Positions 9,443 to 17,731 of a stretch of DNA of 20,741 nucleotides are shown here, in pieces. The number at the start of each line of letters is the position of its first letter. The first letter of the stretch is position 1. The notes below the pieces were generated by a model. It was given only the letters and a program-made list of their open reading frames with translations, was not told where the DNA came from and ran no database searches. The stretch is taken from contig JAIYCA010000261.1 in the NCBI GenBank assembly GCA_027488265.1, positions 1 through 20,741 on the forward strand, read 5' to 3'. The position numbers were made by a program, and so were the translations under genes. This DNA is from Planctomycetaceae bacterium (GTDB taxonomy: Bacteria; Planctomycetota; Phycisphaerae; Phycisphaerales; SM1A02).

Positions 9443-11095
9443 ATGCCGACCCAAACGCACAGGACGTGCACCCCAACGGGTACCTCGATTCGCAATGGCC
9501 GTATCTCGCGGTCTTCTCACGCAGGATCCCGCATCCCGGGTCCGCTTTGGACGCCGCTCATGCTCGCAGCGCTCGGCATCGCGGGCGCTGCGCGCGCAGG
9601 CGATGCGCCTTCTGCGACCGATGTCAGCGAACTCATGAAGCGCATCGAGAAACTCGAAGCGTCGAATCGCGCGCTCGCGAGCGAAGTTGAAACGCTTCGC
9701 GAGGGAAGCGACGAAGCATGGCTCACCGAACAGCGCGCCGCCGAGATTCGCGGCATCGTCACCGACGTTCTCGCGGACAGCGACACGCGAAGCAGTCTTC
9801 AATCATCCGGCATGACGGCTGGCTGGAACGATGGCTTCTTCCTCGAGAGTCCTGATCAACGATTCCGCATGAATGTCGGCGGCTTGTTGCAGGCTCGCTA
9901 CATCTTCAGCTCGGTGCCGAATGGCGATTCGGGCGTCAACATCCCCAACAACTATGTCGCTGACAATGTCGAGAATCGCTCGGGTTTCGACATGCCAAAC
10001 ACCCAGCTCTGGCTCGAAGGTCATGCCTTCGGTCCAGATTGGCAATACAAGGTGCGCGGCGAATTCGCCTCGGATGGAGAAGCGTCGCTCGGGCAGTATC
10101 CGCTCTCGAATCTCGGCAACGGCTCTGGCGATTTCGCACTGATTGATGCCTACGTGCGCACGCAACTCTCGGATGATTTCGCGCTCCGCGTCGGTCAGTT
10201 CAAGTTGCCGTTCGCGCGCGAACAACTCGTCGACGCGGAATATCAGCTCGGTGTCGCGCGATCGACGGTCGTCGAGCACCTCGGCGTCGGCATTTCGCAG
10301 GGTATCGAGTTGTCGTGGATCTCTGACGATGTCCGCGCGGCAGTCGCGTACTCCAACGGCGGCGATGACAATGTTTACGGCATTCTCAAGGGTGCTGGCA
10401 GCGATCCAATCAACAGCGCGTGGGACGATGACACCGTTGACTGGGCTGTGACCGCGCGCGTCGAGTGGAAACTCTCGGGTCAGTGGCAGCAGTTCAACTC
10501 GATGACGAGCCCGCCGGGCGATGAAACGGCGATCATGGTCGGCGTCGCCGGCAACTTCCAACAGGGTGATCCGAACTTCGGCACCGACTCGTCAAACACC
10601 GATCCGAACACATGGCTCATGGGTACTGCCGACGTCAGCGTGATGTACGGCGGTGCGTCGCTCTTCGCGAGCTTTACCTATTCGTACATGGATTCGAGCG
10701 CGGCGTTTGTGGAGGGCGGTAACGGCTTCGGCGTACCAGACTTCTTCGATATCGGTAACAGCGACATGTGGGGCGTCGTCGTGCAGGGCTCGTACTACTT
10801 CCTGCCGAAGTGGGAAGTTTTCGGGCGCTTCGAATTCGGCGCGGCGTCGATCGATGGAATCGATGCGATCACGTCGCCCGCGGGTACCGCAAGCCTTTGG
10901 AACGACAACAACCTTTCAATCCTGACCGCGGGTGCCAACTGGTATCTCGACGGCGAGGACCTCAAGTGGGCCTTCGACGCGGGTATCGCGTTCAACGCAG
11001 TCGATGGCATCTGGTGGAACGGCGAGAACGGTTGGCGCGCGTCCGCCGAGGAGAGCGAGTTCGTCTTCCGCACCATGCTGCAGATGGCGTTCTGA
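9443..11095 (+). CDS. Second outer-membrane porin, related to its neighbour
   Basis: This 550-residue precursor has the same plan as the gene before it. The ATG has AAGGAG 8 nt upstream. This gives an unusually long polar N-region before the hydrophobic core LMLAALGIAGAARA (about 39-52), with cleavage expected after ARA. A later ATG at 9560 would give a conventional signal peptide but has no clear Shine-Dalgarno. A coiled-coil-like stretch (about 61-88) is followed at 90-120 by DEAWLTEQRAAEIRG through DTRSSLQ, matching the other porin almost residue for residue. Then come FRMNVGGLLQARYIF, the barrel motif VGQFKLPFAREQ, and a last strand ending MLQMAF. It is about 100 residues longer than its neighbour, in loops and the N-region. 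The barrel probably transports small anions or other solutes, but specificity is unknown. Codon bias is weaker than in the first porin. Confidence 0.87.
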   Translation: MPTQTHRTCTPTGTSIRNGRISRSSHAGSRIPGPLWTPLMLAALGIAGAARAGDAPSATDVSELMKRIEKLEASNRALASEVETLREGSDEAWLTEQRAAEIRGIVTDVLADSDTRSSLQSSGMTAGWNDGFFLESPDQRFRMNVGGLLQARYIFSSVPNGDSGVNIPNNYVADNVENRSGFDMPNTQLWLEGHAFGPDWQYKVRGEFASDGEASLGQYPLSNLGNGSGDFALIDAYVRTQLSDDFALRVGQFKLPFAREQLVDAEYQLGVARSTVVEHLGVGISQGIELSWISDDVRAAVAYSNGGDDNVYGILKGAGSDPINSAWDDDTVDWAVTARVEWKLSGQWQQFNSMTSPPGDETAIMVGVAGNFQQGDPNFGTDSSNTDPNTWLMGTADVSVMYGGASLFASFTYSYMDSSAAFVEGGNGFGVPDFFDIGNSDMWGVVVQGSYYFLPKWEVFGRFEFGAASIDGIDAITSPAGTASLWNDNNLSILTAGANWYLDGEDLKWAFDAGIAFNAVDGIWWNGENGWRASAEESEFVFRTMLQMAF

Positions 11096-11176
11096 AACAC
11101 CAACGGTCGCGCGTGAGGTTGTGCGCGGACCGTTTCCCGCGCACCCGCCTGAAAGTCGCGCGAATCCATAGAAATC

Positions 11177-11213
11177 AACGGCCCGCGACGATTCCCGTCG
11201 CGGGCCGTTTTCC
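11177..11213 (+). terminator. Intrinsic terminator of the second porin
   Basis: AACGGCCCGCGACG (11177-11190) pairs over 14 bp with CGTCGCGGGCCGTT (11196-11209), loop ATTCC, and the descending arm runs into TTTT. It lies 82 nt after the porin stop codon and directly before the purL promoter region. Confidence 0.92.
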
Positions 11214-11219
11214 TACACT
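11214..11219 (+). promoter_or_regulatory. Candidate -10 of the purL operon
   Basis: TACACT follows directly on the porin terminator and would place the transcript start about 50 nt before purL. It is the same hexamer seen before nuoH. The expected -35 position falls inside the terminator stem and does not look like TTGACA, so the assignment rests on the -10 and the spacing alone. Confidence 0.35.
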
Positions 11220-11247
11220 CCGCGTTCCCCCCAAGGCGCGCGTGCCG

Positions 11248-11270
11248 TCCTGCGGCCGCGTGCCGCAGGA
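11248..11270 (+). promoter_or_regulatory. Hairpin covering the purL Shine-Dalgarno
   Basis: TCCTGCGG (11248-11255) pairs perfectly with CCGCAGGA (11263-11270) around the loop CCGCGTG. The last four bases, AGGA, are the purL Shine-Dalgarno, 8 nt before the ATG at 11279. In this fold the ribosome site is sequestered in an 8-bp GC-rich stem, which could limit or regulate translation of the whole pur operon. Confidence 0.55.
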
Positions 11271-11278
11271 ACGAGACT

Positions 11279-14200
11279 ATGCCGACCGCCGCTGATCTTT
11301 CGCCCCGTACCGCCGCCCTCTCGACCGCCATCTATCGCGTCGAGGTTCGTCCTCGTCGTGGTCACTCCGATCCGCGCGGCGCTGCCGTCCAGCGCGCCAT
11401 CGAAGGCCTCGGCCTCGCACGCGCGCCGAAGAAGGTCGAACACACGGCCGTCTACCTGATCCAAGGCGATCTCACGGCGAGCGAAGTGGATCGCATCGCG
11501 AACGAACTCCTCGCTGACTGCGTCACGCAGAGCGCGGAGATTCACGCGAGTAGCGGTGGAAGCAGTGGGGGAAGCAGTGGGGGAACCAGCGCGTCGACGC
11601 GGAGTTCGCGTCCAACCGTCGCGCCGGGAACCGCGGTGGTCGAAGTCCATCCGCTCGCGGGTGTCACCGATCCGGCGGCGGAAAGCGTGCAACTGGCGAT
11701 TCATGCGTTGGTCGGCAAGCACGTCGAGGTCCGGACGGGTGACCGCTATGACTTGCAAGGCGTCGACGCCGTCGTCGCGCGGACGGTTGGTGAGCGACTG
11801 CTCGCAAACCACGTCATCCACGCGATTCACACCGAGCCCTACTTTCCGAACGCGTTTCCTGCGGGAAAGCCCTACGAACTCGCGATCCGCTCGGTCGCGA
11901 TCACGAAGCTTGACGATGCAGGGCTTGAGAAGCTTTCGCGCGAAGGACACCTCTTCCTCTCGCTTGATGAGATGAAGGCGATTCAAGCCGAGTATCGCCG
12001 CGTCGGTCGTGAGCCACGCGAGATCGAACTCGAGACGCTTGCGCAGACGTGGAGCGAGCACTGCGTCCACAAGACGTTGAAGTCGACGGTGCGCTATCGC
12101 GAACTCGCGTCGGATCCAGCGTTTGAAGGTCAGTGGTCGCTCGCCGCCGATGCGAAGTCGCGACCGAATCACGAATTGGGCGCGGAAGGCACGGTCCTCG
12201 TCAAGAATCTCTTGAAGTCGACGGTTGCGGCGAGCACGCACGAACTCATGAAGGACGGCATCGATTGGTGCTTGTCCGTCTTTGTCGACAACTCGGGCGT
12301 CGTCGCGTTCGACGACGAGCACGCGGTCTGCTTCAAGTGTGAAACGCACAATCGTCCAAGCGCGATTGAACCGTACGGCGGAGCTGCCACCGGCATCGGC
12401 GGTTGCATCCGCGACGTGATTGGCACGGGTCTCGGCGCGAAGCCGATCGCCGCGACCGATGTCTTCTGCGTTGCCTATCCCGACGTCGCCGAAGTGCCGC
12501 AAGGTTGCCTCGAACCGAAGCGCATTCTCACGCAGGTCGTTGCAGGTGTGCGTGATTACGGCAATCGCATGGGTATTCCCACGCTCAACGGCGCGGTGTA
12601 CTTCGATGACAACTACGTCGGCAACCCGCTCGTCTACTGTGGCTGCATTGGTCTCATGCCGCGCAGTTGCGTGAAGGGCGCAACGCGCAAGGGTGACGCG
12701 ATCGTCGCAGTCGGCGGCCGCACTGGTCGCGATGGCATTCACGGCGCGACGTTCTCGAGCGCTGAACTCACCGACAAACACGCGAATGAATTCAGCCACG
12801 CAGTGCAAATCGGAAACGCGATCACCGAGAAGAAGGTGCTCGACGCGATTCTCGCGATGCGCGATCGCGCGGGCGGCCCGCTTTACCACGGCCTCACCGA
12901 TTGCGGCGCGGGTGGCTTCTCGAGCGCAGTTGGCGAAATGGCGAGCGAAATCGGCGCAACCGTGCACCTTGAGCGCGCGCCGACGAAGTACGACGGCCTC
13001 TCGCCGACCGAAGTGTGGATCAGCGAAGCGCAGGAGCGACTTGTGCTTGCGGTGCCGCGCGAAAATCTCGGTGAACTCGCGGCGATTTGCACCGACCACG
13101 GCGTCGAATGGTGCGACCTCGGCACGTTTGGTTCTGACGACGGCGACATCACGCTCTTGTGGAAGGGCACAGAAGTTGGCCGACTTTCCTGCGAATTCCT
13201 GCACGGCGCGATTCCGATGCCTGTCCGTGAAGCAGTGTGGGACGCGTCGTGGGCCGCGCAACAGCGCGCACCGAAGCGCGCGCCACGCATCACGCGCGAA
13301 GTCGCTGCTGGCGCCGACGCGATGAAGGCGCTTGAGATGTTGCTCGCGCATCCGAACATCGCGAGTAAGTCGTGGATCATTCGGCAGTATGACCATGAGG
13401 TACAGGGTTCGAGCGTGTTAAAGCCGCTCGTCGGTGTACCGGTCGGAACCTCAGGCGGTGGGCCTGGCGACGCCGCGGTGATTCGACCGAAGAAGAATTC
13501 GACGCGCGCGCTTGCGATCGGCAATGGTCTCGCGACTGGCCTTGGCAGCGATCCATACGCGATGGCGATCGCGGCGATCGACGAATGCGTGCGCAACCTC
13601 GTGTGCGTGGGCGCAGATCCGACGCGCATCGCGATTCTCGACAACTTCTGTTGGCCGAGCTGCAAGGATCCGCGCAACATGGGCGCGCTCGTGCGCGCGT
13701 GCGAAGGTTGCTACGACGCAGCGAAGGCGTATCGCACGCCGTTCATCTCGGGCAAGGACTCACTCAACAACCAGTTCGTGACCGAAGACGGTCGCACGAT
13801 TCAGATTCCGCCGACGCTCTTGATCTCAGGTTTCGCGCCTGTTCAAGAAGATGTGCGCGCGGTTTCGATGGATGCGAAGGCTGCAGGCAACGCGCTCGTA
13901 CTTGTTGGGAAGACGACGAATCGCCTCGGCGGATCGCACTTCGCGATGCTCGCTGGCATGACGAACGCGAAGATTCCGATGCTGAATCTCGCGGATGGTC
14001 CGAAGCACGCGGCGGCAGTCGCGCGTGCGATTGCGGCAGGGCTCGTGGCGTCGGCGCACGATTGCTCGGAAGGCGGCTTCCTCGTGGCGGCGGCCGAGAT
14101 GGCGTTCAGCGGCGCGCTCGGACTTTCGCTCGACATCGATGCGATGCCCGCCGAGAGTGAGTTGTCGCTGGTGGCGCGGCTCTTCGCTGAAGACAGCGCG

Positions 14201-14374
14201 CGATACCTCCTTGAAGTGCGCACGGCAGACCTTGAGGCGTTGTCGAAGGCGCTCGGCGACGTGCCGCACGCGGTCGTCGGTTCTTTCAACGCGTCCGGCG
14301 AACTCACGGTCGCAGGCGCAAGCGCGAAAGTTGCAGACCTCGGACAAGCGTGGTCGGGAGGACTCGCGTGGTAA
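11279..14374 (+). CDS. purL: Phosphoribosylformylglycinamidine synthase with two fused N-terminal PurS-like domains
   Basis: PurL converts FGAR, ATP and glutamine-derived ammonia to FGAM in purine synthesis. The 1031-residue chain is longer than small PurL (about 740) and lacks the glutaminase of large PurL (about 1300), which here is the separate purQ. Residues 19-88 and 118-186 are two copies of a PurS-like fold. They align through VEV.P..G.(S/T)DP....VQ.AI and later ELLA..V/RLLAN.V, and are joined by the linker SGGSSGGSSGGTSAS (about 92-106). Catalytic PurL landmarks follow: AQTWSEHCVHKT (about 254-265), CETHNRPSAIEPYGG, a second half with SGGGPGDAA, and ISGKDSLNNQF. The start is set by AGGA 8 nt upstream. 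purQ begins 17 nt downstream. In other bacteria PurS is a separate small subunit that docks PurL and PurQ, so here the dimer appears to be built in. Confidence 0.96.
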   Translation: MPTAADLSPRTAALSTAIYRVEVRPRRGHSDPRGAAVQRAIEGLGLARAPKKVEHTAVYLIQGDLTASEVDRIANELLADCVTQSAEIHASSGGSSGGSSGGTSASTRSSRPTVAPGTAVVEVHPLAGVTDPAAESVQLAIHALVGKHVEVRTGDRYDLQGVDAVVARTVGERLLANHVIHAIHTEPYFPNAFPAGKPYELAIRSVAITKLDDAGLEKLSREGHLFLSLDEMKAIQAEYRRVGREPREIELETLAQTWSEHCVHKTLKSTVRYRELASDPAFEGQWSLAADAKSRPNHELGAEGTVLVKNLLKSTVAASTHELMKDGIDWCLSVFVDNSGVVAFDDEHAVCFKCETHNRPSAIEPYGGAATGIGGCIRDVIGTGLGAKPIAATDVFCVAYPDVAEVPQGCLEPKRILTQVVAGVRDYGNRMGIPTLNGAVYFDDNYVGNPLVYCGCIGLMPRSCVKGATRKGDAIVAVGGRTGRDGIHGATFSSAELTDKHANEFSHAVQIGNAITEKKVLDAILAMRDRAGGPLYHGLTDCGAGGFSSAVGEMASEIGATVHLERAPTKYDGLSPTEVWISEAQERLVLAVPRENLGELAAICTDHGVEWCDLGTFGSDDGDITLLWKGTEVGRLSCEFLHGAIPMPVREAVWDASWAAQQRAPKRAPRITREVAAGADAMKALEMLLAHPNIASKSWIIRQYDHEVQGSSVLKPLVGVPVGTSGGGPGDAAVIRPKKNSTRALAIGNGLATGLGSDPYAMAIAAIDECVRNLVCVGADPTRIAILDNFCWPSCKDPRNMGALVRACEGCYDAAKAYRTPFISGKDSLNNQFVTEDGRTIQIPPTLLISGFAPVQEDVRAVSMDAKAAGNALVLVGKTTNRLGGSHFAMLAGMTNAKIPMLNLADGPKHAAAVARAIAAGLVASAHDCSEGGFLVAAAEMAFSGALGLSLDIDAMPAESELSLVARLFAEDSARYLLEVRTADLEALSKALGDVPHAVVGSFNASGELTVAGASAKVADLGQAWSGGLAW
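11561..11584 (+). repeat. Two perfect 12-nt tandem repeats encoding the Gly/Ser linker
   Basis: AGCAGTGGGGGA occurs twice without a mismatch (11561-11572 and 11573-11584), preceded by a degenerate partial copy, AGCGGTGGA (11552-11560). Each unit encodes Ser-Ser-Gly-Gly in the purL frame. A 12-nt unit can expand or contract by slippage without shifting the frame, so linker length may vary between strains. Confidence 0.9.
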
Positions 14375-14391
14375 GCGCGAAGGAATCATCC

Positions 14392-15204
14392 ATGAAAGCA
14401 CTCGTCATTACTGCACCCGGCATCAACTGCGATCTCGAACTCTGCGAAGCATTCGAACTCGCGGGTTGCACCGTCGAAAGCGAACTCCTCGCGCGACTCG
14501 CACGCGATCCGTCGCGCATCGATCAGTTCGACTTGATCGGCCTTCCTGGCGGATTTAGTTATGGCGACGACATCGCCGCTGGCCGCATCATGGCGGCGCT
14601 CATCCGTGAATCGATTTACCCAGCGCTTGCCGCAGCCATTGCGCGCGGCGTTCCGATGATCACGCCGTGCAACGGCTTCCAAATCGCTGTGCAAGCGGGG
14701 CTCTTGCCTGGGCCTGCGGCGGGTGAAGCGTGGAGTGATGTGCCGACGGAGCCAACGGTCGCGCTCGCGCAGAATGCGACCGCGCGCTTCAACGACGTTT
14801 GGACTTCGATGGAGATCCCCGCGAATACGCGTTGCGTCTGGACGCGCGGACTTTCGATGGATGCCGATACGGCGCTGATGCCGTGCGCGCACGGCGAAGG
14901 CCGCTTCGTCGCCGATGAAGAAACCATCGCGCTTCTCGAAGCGAACGGACAAGTCGCCGTCCGTTACGGCGCGAGCGATCACTTCAACGGCTCGGTCAAT
15001 CGCATCGCGGGTATCTGCGATGTGACGGGCCTCGTGTTCGGCCTGATGCCGCACCCTGAGCGATATCTGCACTGGACGCAGCATCCGCGCTGGACGCGCC
15101 TCGCGCCCGCGCAGCGAAGTGGCGTGACGCCCGGACTGCAGATGTTCAAGAACGCTGTCGCACACGCGGCTGCGGCGCGCACCGTGACCGGAGGACGACG
15201 ATGA
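14392..15204 (+). CDS. purQ: Phosphoribosylformylglycinamidine synthase glutaminase subunit
   Basis: PurQ is the class I glutamine amidotransferase that supplies ammonia to PurL. The ATG at 14392 has AAGGA 7 nt upstream and gives MKALVITAPGINCDLELC, the family N-terminus. An in-frame GTG at 14368 overlaps the purL stop but lacks similar support. The product has 270 residues, longer than the usual 225-230. GLPGGFSYGDDIAAGRI (about 50-66) precedes the nucleophile Cys93 in TPCNGFQ, and the His221/Glu223 pair sits in GLMPHPERYLHW, completing the triad. It lies 17 nt after purL and overlaps the next gene by 4 nt (ATGA), so the two subunits are made from one message. Identification is secure. Confidence 0.97.
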   Translation: MKALVITAPGINCDLELCEAFELAGCTVESELLARLARDPSRIDQFDLIGLPGGFSYGDDIAAGRIMAALIRESIYPALAAAIARGVPMITPCNGFQIAVQAGLLPGPAAGEAWSDVPTEPTVALAQNATARFNDVWTSMEIPANTRCVWTRGLSMDADTALMPCAHGEGRFVADEETIALLEANGQVAVRYGASDHFNGSVNRIAGICDVTGLVFGLMPHPERYLHWTQHPRWTRLAPAQRSGVTPGLQMFKNAVAHAAAARTVTGGRR

Positions 15205-16247
15205 CTGTTGCACAGAAGACGCTTCGTTGCGCCACGATCGGCGTCGGCAAGATGGGCCGACATCACGCGCGTCTGTACGCGACGACCGAAGGGTGTGATC
15301 TCGTAGGTGTCGTCGACGGCAATGCCGAGCGTGCATCGAAGATCACCGAAGAGTGGGGTGGTCAAGCGTTCACGTCGGTGGAAGCGTTGATCGCGCACGG
15401 CGTCGATGCAGTGACGGTCGCGACGCCGACCGTGACACACCGCGCGATTGTCGAACCGCTCTTAGAAGCGGGTGTGGCGTGTCTCGTCGAGAAGCCGCTC
15501 GCGCCCGATGTCGCTGAAGCGCGCGCCATCGCCGACACTGCGCGGCGCACGGGTGCGCTCCTTCAAGTTGGTCACGTCGTGCGCTACGACCCCGTGATGG
15601 TTGCCGTGCGCGAACTTGTCGCAGCCGGCTCCATTCGCCCGCGTTTCATCGAGATCGATCGCGTCAGCCCGATGACGTTCCGCTCGGTCGATGTCGGCGT
15701 TGTGCTCGACATGATGATTCACGACCTCGATGTGTTGCTCGCGCTGATGGGCTCTGAACCTGAAGAGATTCACGCGAACGCGGTCTGCGTCGTGGGTGAA
15801 GCGGAAGATGTCTGCAACGCGCGGCTGGTCTTCCCCGCCGGGAAAGATGGCATTCGTTGCACGGCGAACGTCACCGCGAGCCGCCTCGCGCTCAAGACCG
15901 AACGCAAGATTCGCTTGATCAGCGAGGATGCGTATGTGTCGGCCGACTTCGTTGAGAAGAAGGGCACCGTGGTGCGCAAGACCGCGAACGCGTCGCAACT
16001 CGATGATGTGCGTCGCCGCTTGAAGGCGGGCGAGGATCTTTCGGGTGTCAATTACCTCGAGATGATCGCGATGGAGCCGCTGTCGGTTGGTGCCGGTGAA
16101 CCGCTGAAGTTGCAACTCTTGGACTTCCTCGACGCGGTGCGCACGAATCGTCGACCGCTCGTGAACGCGGAAGATGGCTTTGCCGCGGTCCGCACGGCCG
16201 AACGTATCGTTGACGCCGCGCGCGCCGCCGGTGCGCGGATGGTCTAG
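15201..16247 (+). CDS. Gfo/Idh/MocA-family NAD(P)-dependent oxidoreductase
   Basis: A 348-residue dehydrogenase. The N-terminal Rossmann fold has the nucleotide-binding IGVGKMGRHHAR (13-24), and the family signature EKP is at 97-99 (LVEKPLAP). The C-terminal domain carries D170MMIHDLD with the presumed catalytic His174. Members act on sugars, inositols or UDP-sugars. The HHARLY and DMMIHDLD wording resembles the UDP-N-acetylglucosamine 3-dehydrogenase (GnnA-like) group, which would point to lipid A or cell-envelope sugar synthesis, but that is inference from memory and no lpx or aminotransferase gene is nearby. The start is well supported: GGAGG lies 6 nt upstream and the ATG overlaps the purQ stop (ATGA), implying translational coupling. 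The substrate is unknown. Confidence 0.85.
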   Translation: MTVAQKTLRCATIGVGKMGRHHARLYATTEGCDLVGVVDGNAERASKITEEWGGQAFTSVEALIAHGVDAVTVATPTVTHRAIVEPLLEAGVACLVEKPLAPDVAEARAIADTARRTGALLQVGHVVRYDPVMVAVRELVAAGSIRPRFIEIDRVSPMTFRSVDVGVVLDMMIHDLDVLLALMGSEPEEIHANAVCVVGEAEDVCNARLVFPAGKDGIRCTANVTASRLALKTERKIRLISEDAYVSADFVEKKGTVVRKTANASQLDDVRRRLKAGEDLSGVNYLEMIAMEPLSVGAGEPLKLQLLDFLDAVRTNRRPLVNAEDGFAAVRTAERIVDAARAAGARMV

Positions 16248-16270
16248 TCACCGAACACGGGGGTGAAAGC

Positions 16271-17731
16271 GTGCCAACACCGCAGAACTTTGTCACCGAA
16301 GCACCTGCTGAATGTGATGTTGCCATCATCGGCGGCGGCTTTGGCGGCCTCATGACGCTCGCGCGTCTCGCGCAACAGGCACCAAAGTGTCAGTATGTTG
16401 TCTTCGAGCGCATGCCGCGTAAGGCGCCAGGCGTTGCGTACGGAGCATGTGACGATGAGCACTTGCTCAATGTGCCGGCTGCGCGCATGGGTGCCTTTTC
16501 TGAACGGCCGTCTGGCTTCCTTGAGTGGCTTGAACAAGAGTTTCCAGGGAGATTTCGCGCGGACGACTTTGCTCCGCGTGCGCTCTTCGGCCGCTACCTG
16601 ATGCAAAGCGTGCAGTCGGTGCTTGCCGAGTCGAAGGCCTGTGCTGCGTTTGTGCGCGATGCCGTCGTGCACATCGAGCCACTTGGGCGGAAATACGAGT
16701 TGCTGCTGGCGTCGGGCCGAACGGTGCTGGCGCGAGGTGTTGTGCTCGCGCCAGGATTGCCGCAGGCGCGTGCGCCGTGGCGCCATGTCGACGAGGGGAT
16801 TGCGCGCCGCCTTGTCGTTCCGGATCCATGGGATCAGAGCGCTTTCCGCGGCGTTGCGCCGGATGCGGAGATCGTGCTTGTTGGCAGCGGATTGACGGCG
16901 ATCGACGTCATCATGGGTTTGCGTCGAACGGGTCACACAGGTCGGATCTCGTTGGTCTCGCGCGGGGGGCGGCTTCCGCTCCCTCACGTGGCATCGCACG
17001 GCAGCCCCGTTGTCTATGACCCGCGTGAACTTTCGCAGGGCGCGGTGCAAGCCTTCCGCATCGTGCGCCGCGCCGCGAAGACGCTTCTTCGTGGAGGTCA
17101 TGACTGGCACGCGGCAATCGACGGTGTTCGTCCGCATGCGTCCTCCGTCTGGCGTGCGTGGAGTGCTGCGGATCGTGCGTACTTCCTGCGCGTGTTGAGG
17201 CCGTTCTGGGAAATCCACCGACACCGTGCGCCGAGCAATCTCCTTGATGCGATCGAACGTGAGCGTCAGGCTGGTTCGATTGAAGTCATTTCGGGTGTTG
17301 TGCATGCGTTGCGCGCACACGGTCAGGATGAGGCTGAGGTGATTGTGCGCACGGCGCGTGGCACGCTGCGGCCTTTGATCGCTGCGCGACTCGTGAATTG
17401 CGCTGGCCCTTCGATGTCGATCGGCGAGACGCTTGATCCGCTGCTCGGTTCGATGTTGCGGAACGGGCTCGTCTCCGCGGACGCGCTTGGCCTCGGACTG
17501 CGCACGGAGGGTGACGGTGCACTCGTGCGCGCGGATGGCACGATCGAGCCGAGACTTCGCCTGATCGGCGCACTGCGTCGCGGTGATCTCTGGGAGACCA
17601 CCGCAGTGCCGGAACTTCGCGCGCAAGCAACCGCCATAGCGGCCGCACTGGCGAGGGAACTTGGTTGTGGTGCTCCTCAGCCGGGAGCGGTGGAGCCTGC
17701 CCCGCTTGGTGCCGTCGGAGGATGTGCGTGA
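16271..17731 (+). CDS. YdhS-like FAD/NAD(P)-binding protein
   Basis: The 486-residue protein starts at GTG 16271, with a G-rich Shine-Dalgarno-like stretch (GGGGGTG) about 5 nt upstream and 23 nt after the previous stop. An N-terminal dinucleotide fold has DVAIIGGGFGG (16-26). LLNVPAARMGAFSERPSGF (65-83) is typical of the NAD_binding_9 family that includes E. coli YdhS. A second nucleotide-binding motif, IVLVGSGLTAIDV, is at 201-213. A late NCAGPS motif and a C-terminal GDLWETTAVPELRAQA segment match the family. Members are soluble flavoproteins of unsettled function. Its stop overlaps the nfo start by 4 nt (GTGA), so the two are probably translationally coupled. Confidence 0.82.
   Translation: MPTPQNFVTEAPAECDVAIIGGGFGGLMTLARLAQQAPKCQYVVFERMPRKAPGVAYGACDDEHLLNVPAARMGAFSERPSGFLEWLEQEFPGRFRADDFAPRALFGRYLMQSVQSVLAESKACAAFVRDAVVHIEPLGRKYELLLASGRTVLARGVVLAPGLPQARAPWRHVDEGIARRLVVPDPWDQSAFRGVAPDAEIVLVGSGLTAIDVIMGLRRTGHTGRISLVSRGGRLPLPHVASHGSPVVYDPRELSQGAVQAFRIVRRAAKTLLRGGHDWHAAIDGVRPHASSVWRAWSAADRAYFLRVLRPFWEIHRHRAPSNLLDAIERERQAGSIEVISGVVHALRAHGQDEAEVIVRTARGTLRPLIAARLVNCAGPSMSIGETLDPLLGSMLRNGLVSADALGLGLRTEGDGALVRADGTIEPRLRLIGALRRGDLWETTAVPELRAQATAIAAALARELGCGAPQPGAVEPAPLGAVGGCA

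Noticed and set aside
11213..13396. Long minus-strand frame opposite purL (about 727 codons)
   Set aside because: Composition is Arg/His/Ala-rich without motifs, and it would run through the purL leader and into the porin terminator. It is a shadow.
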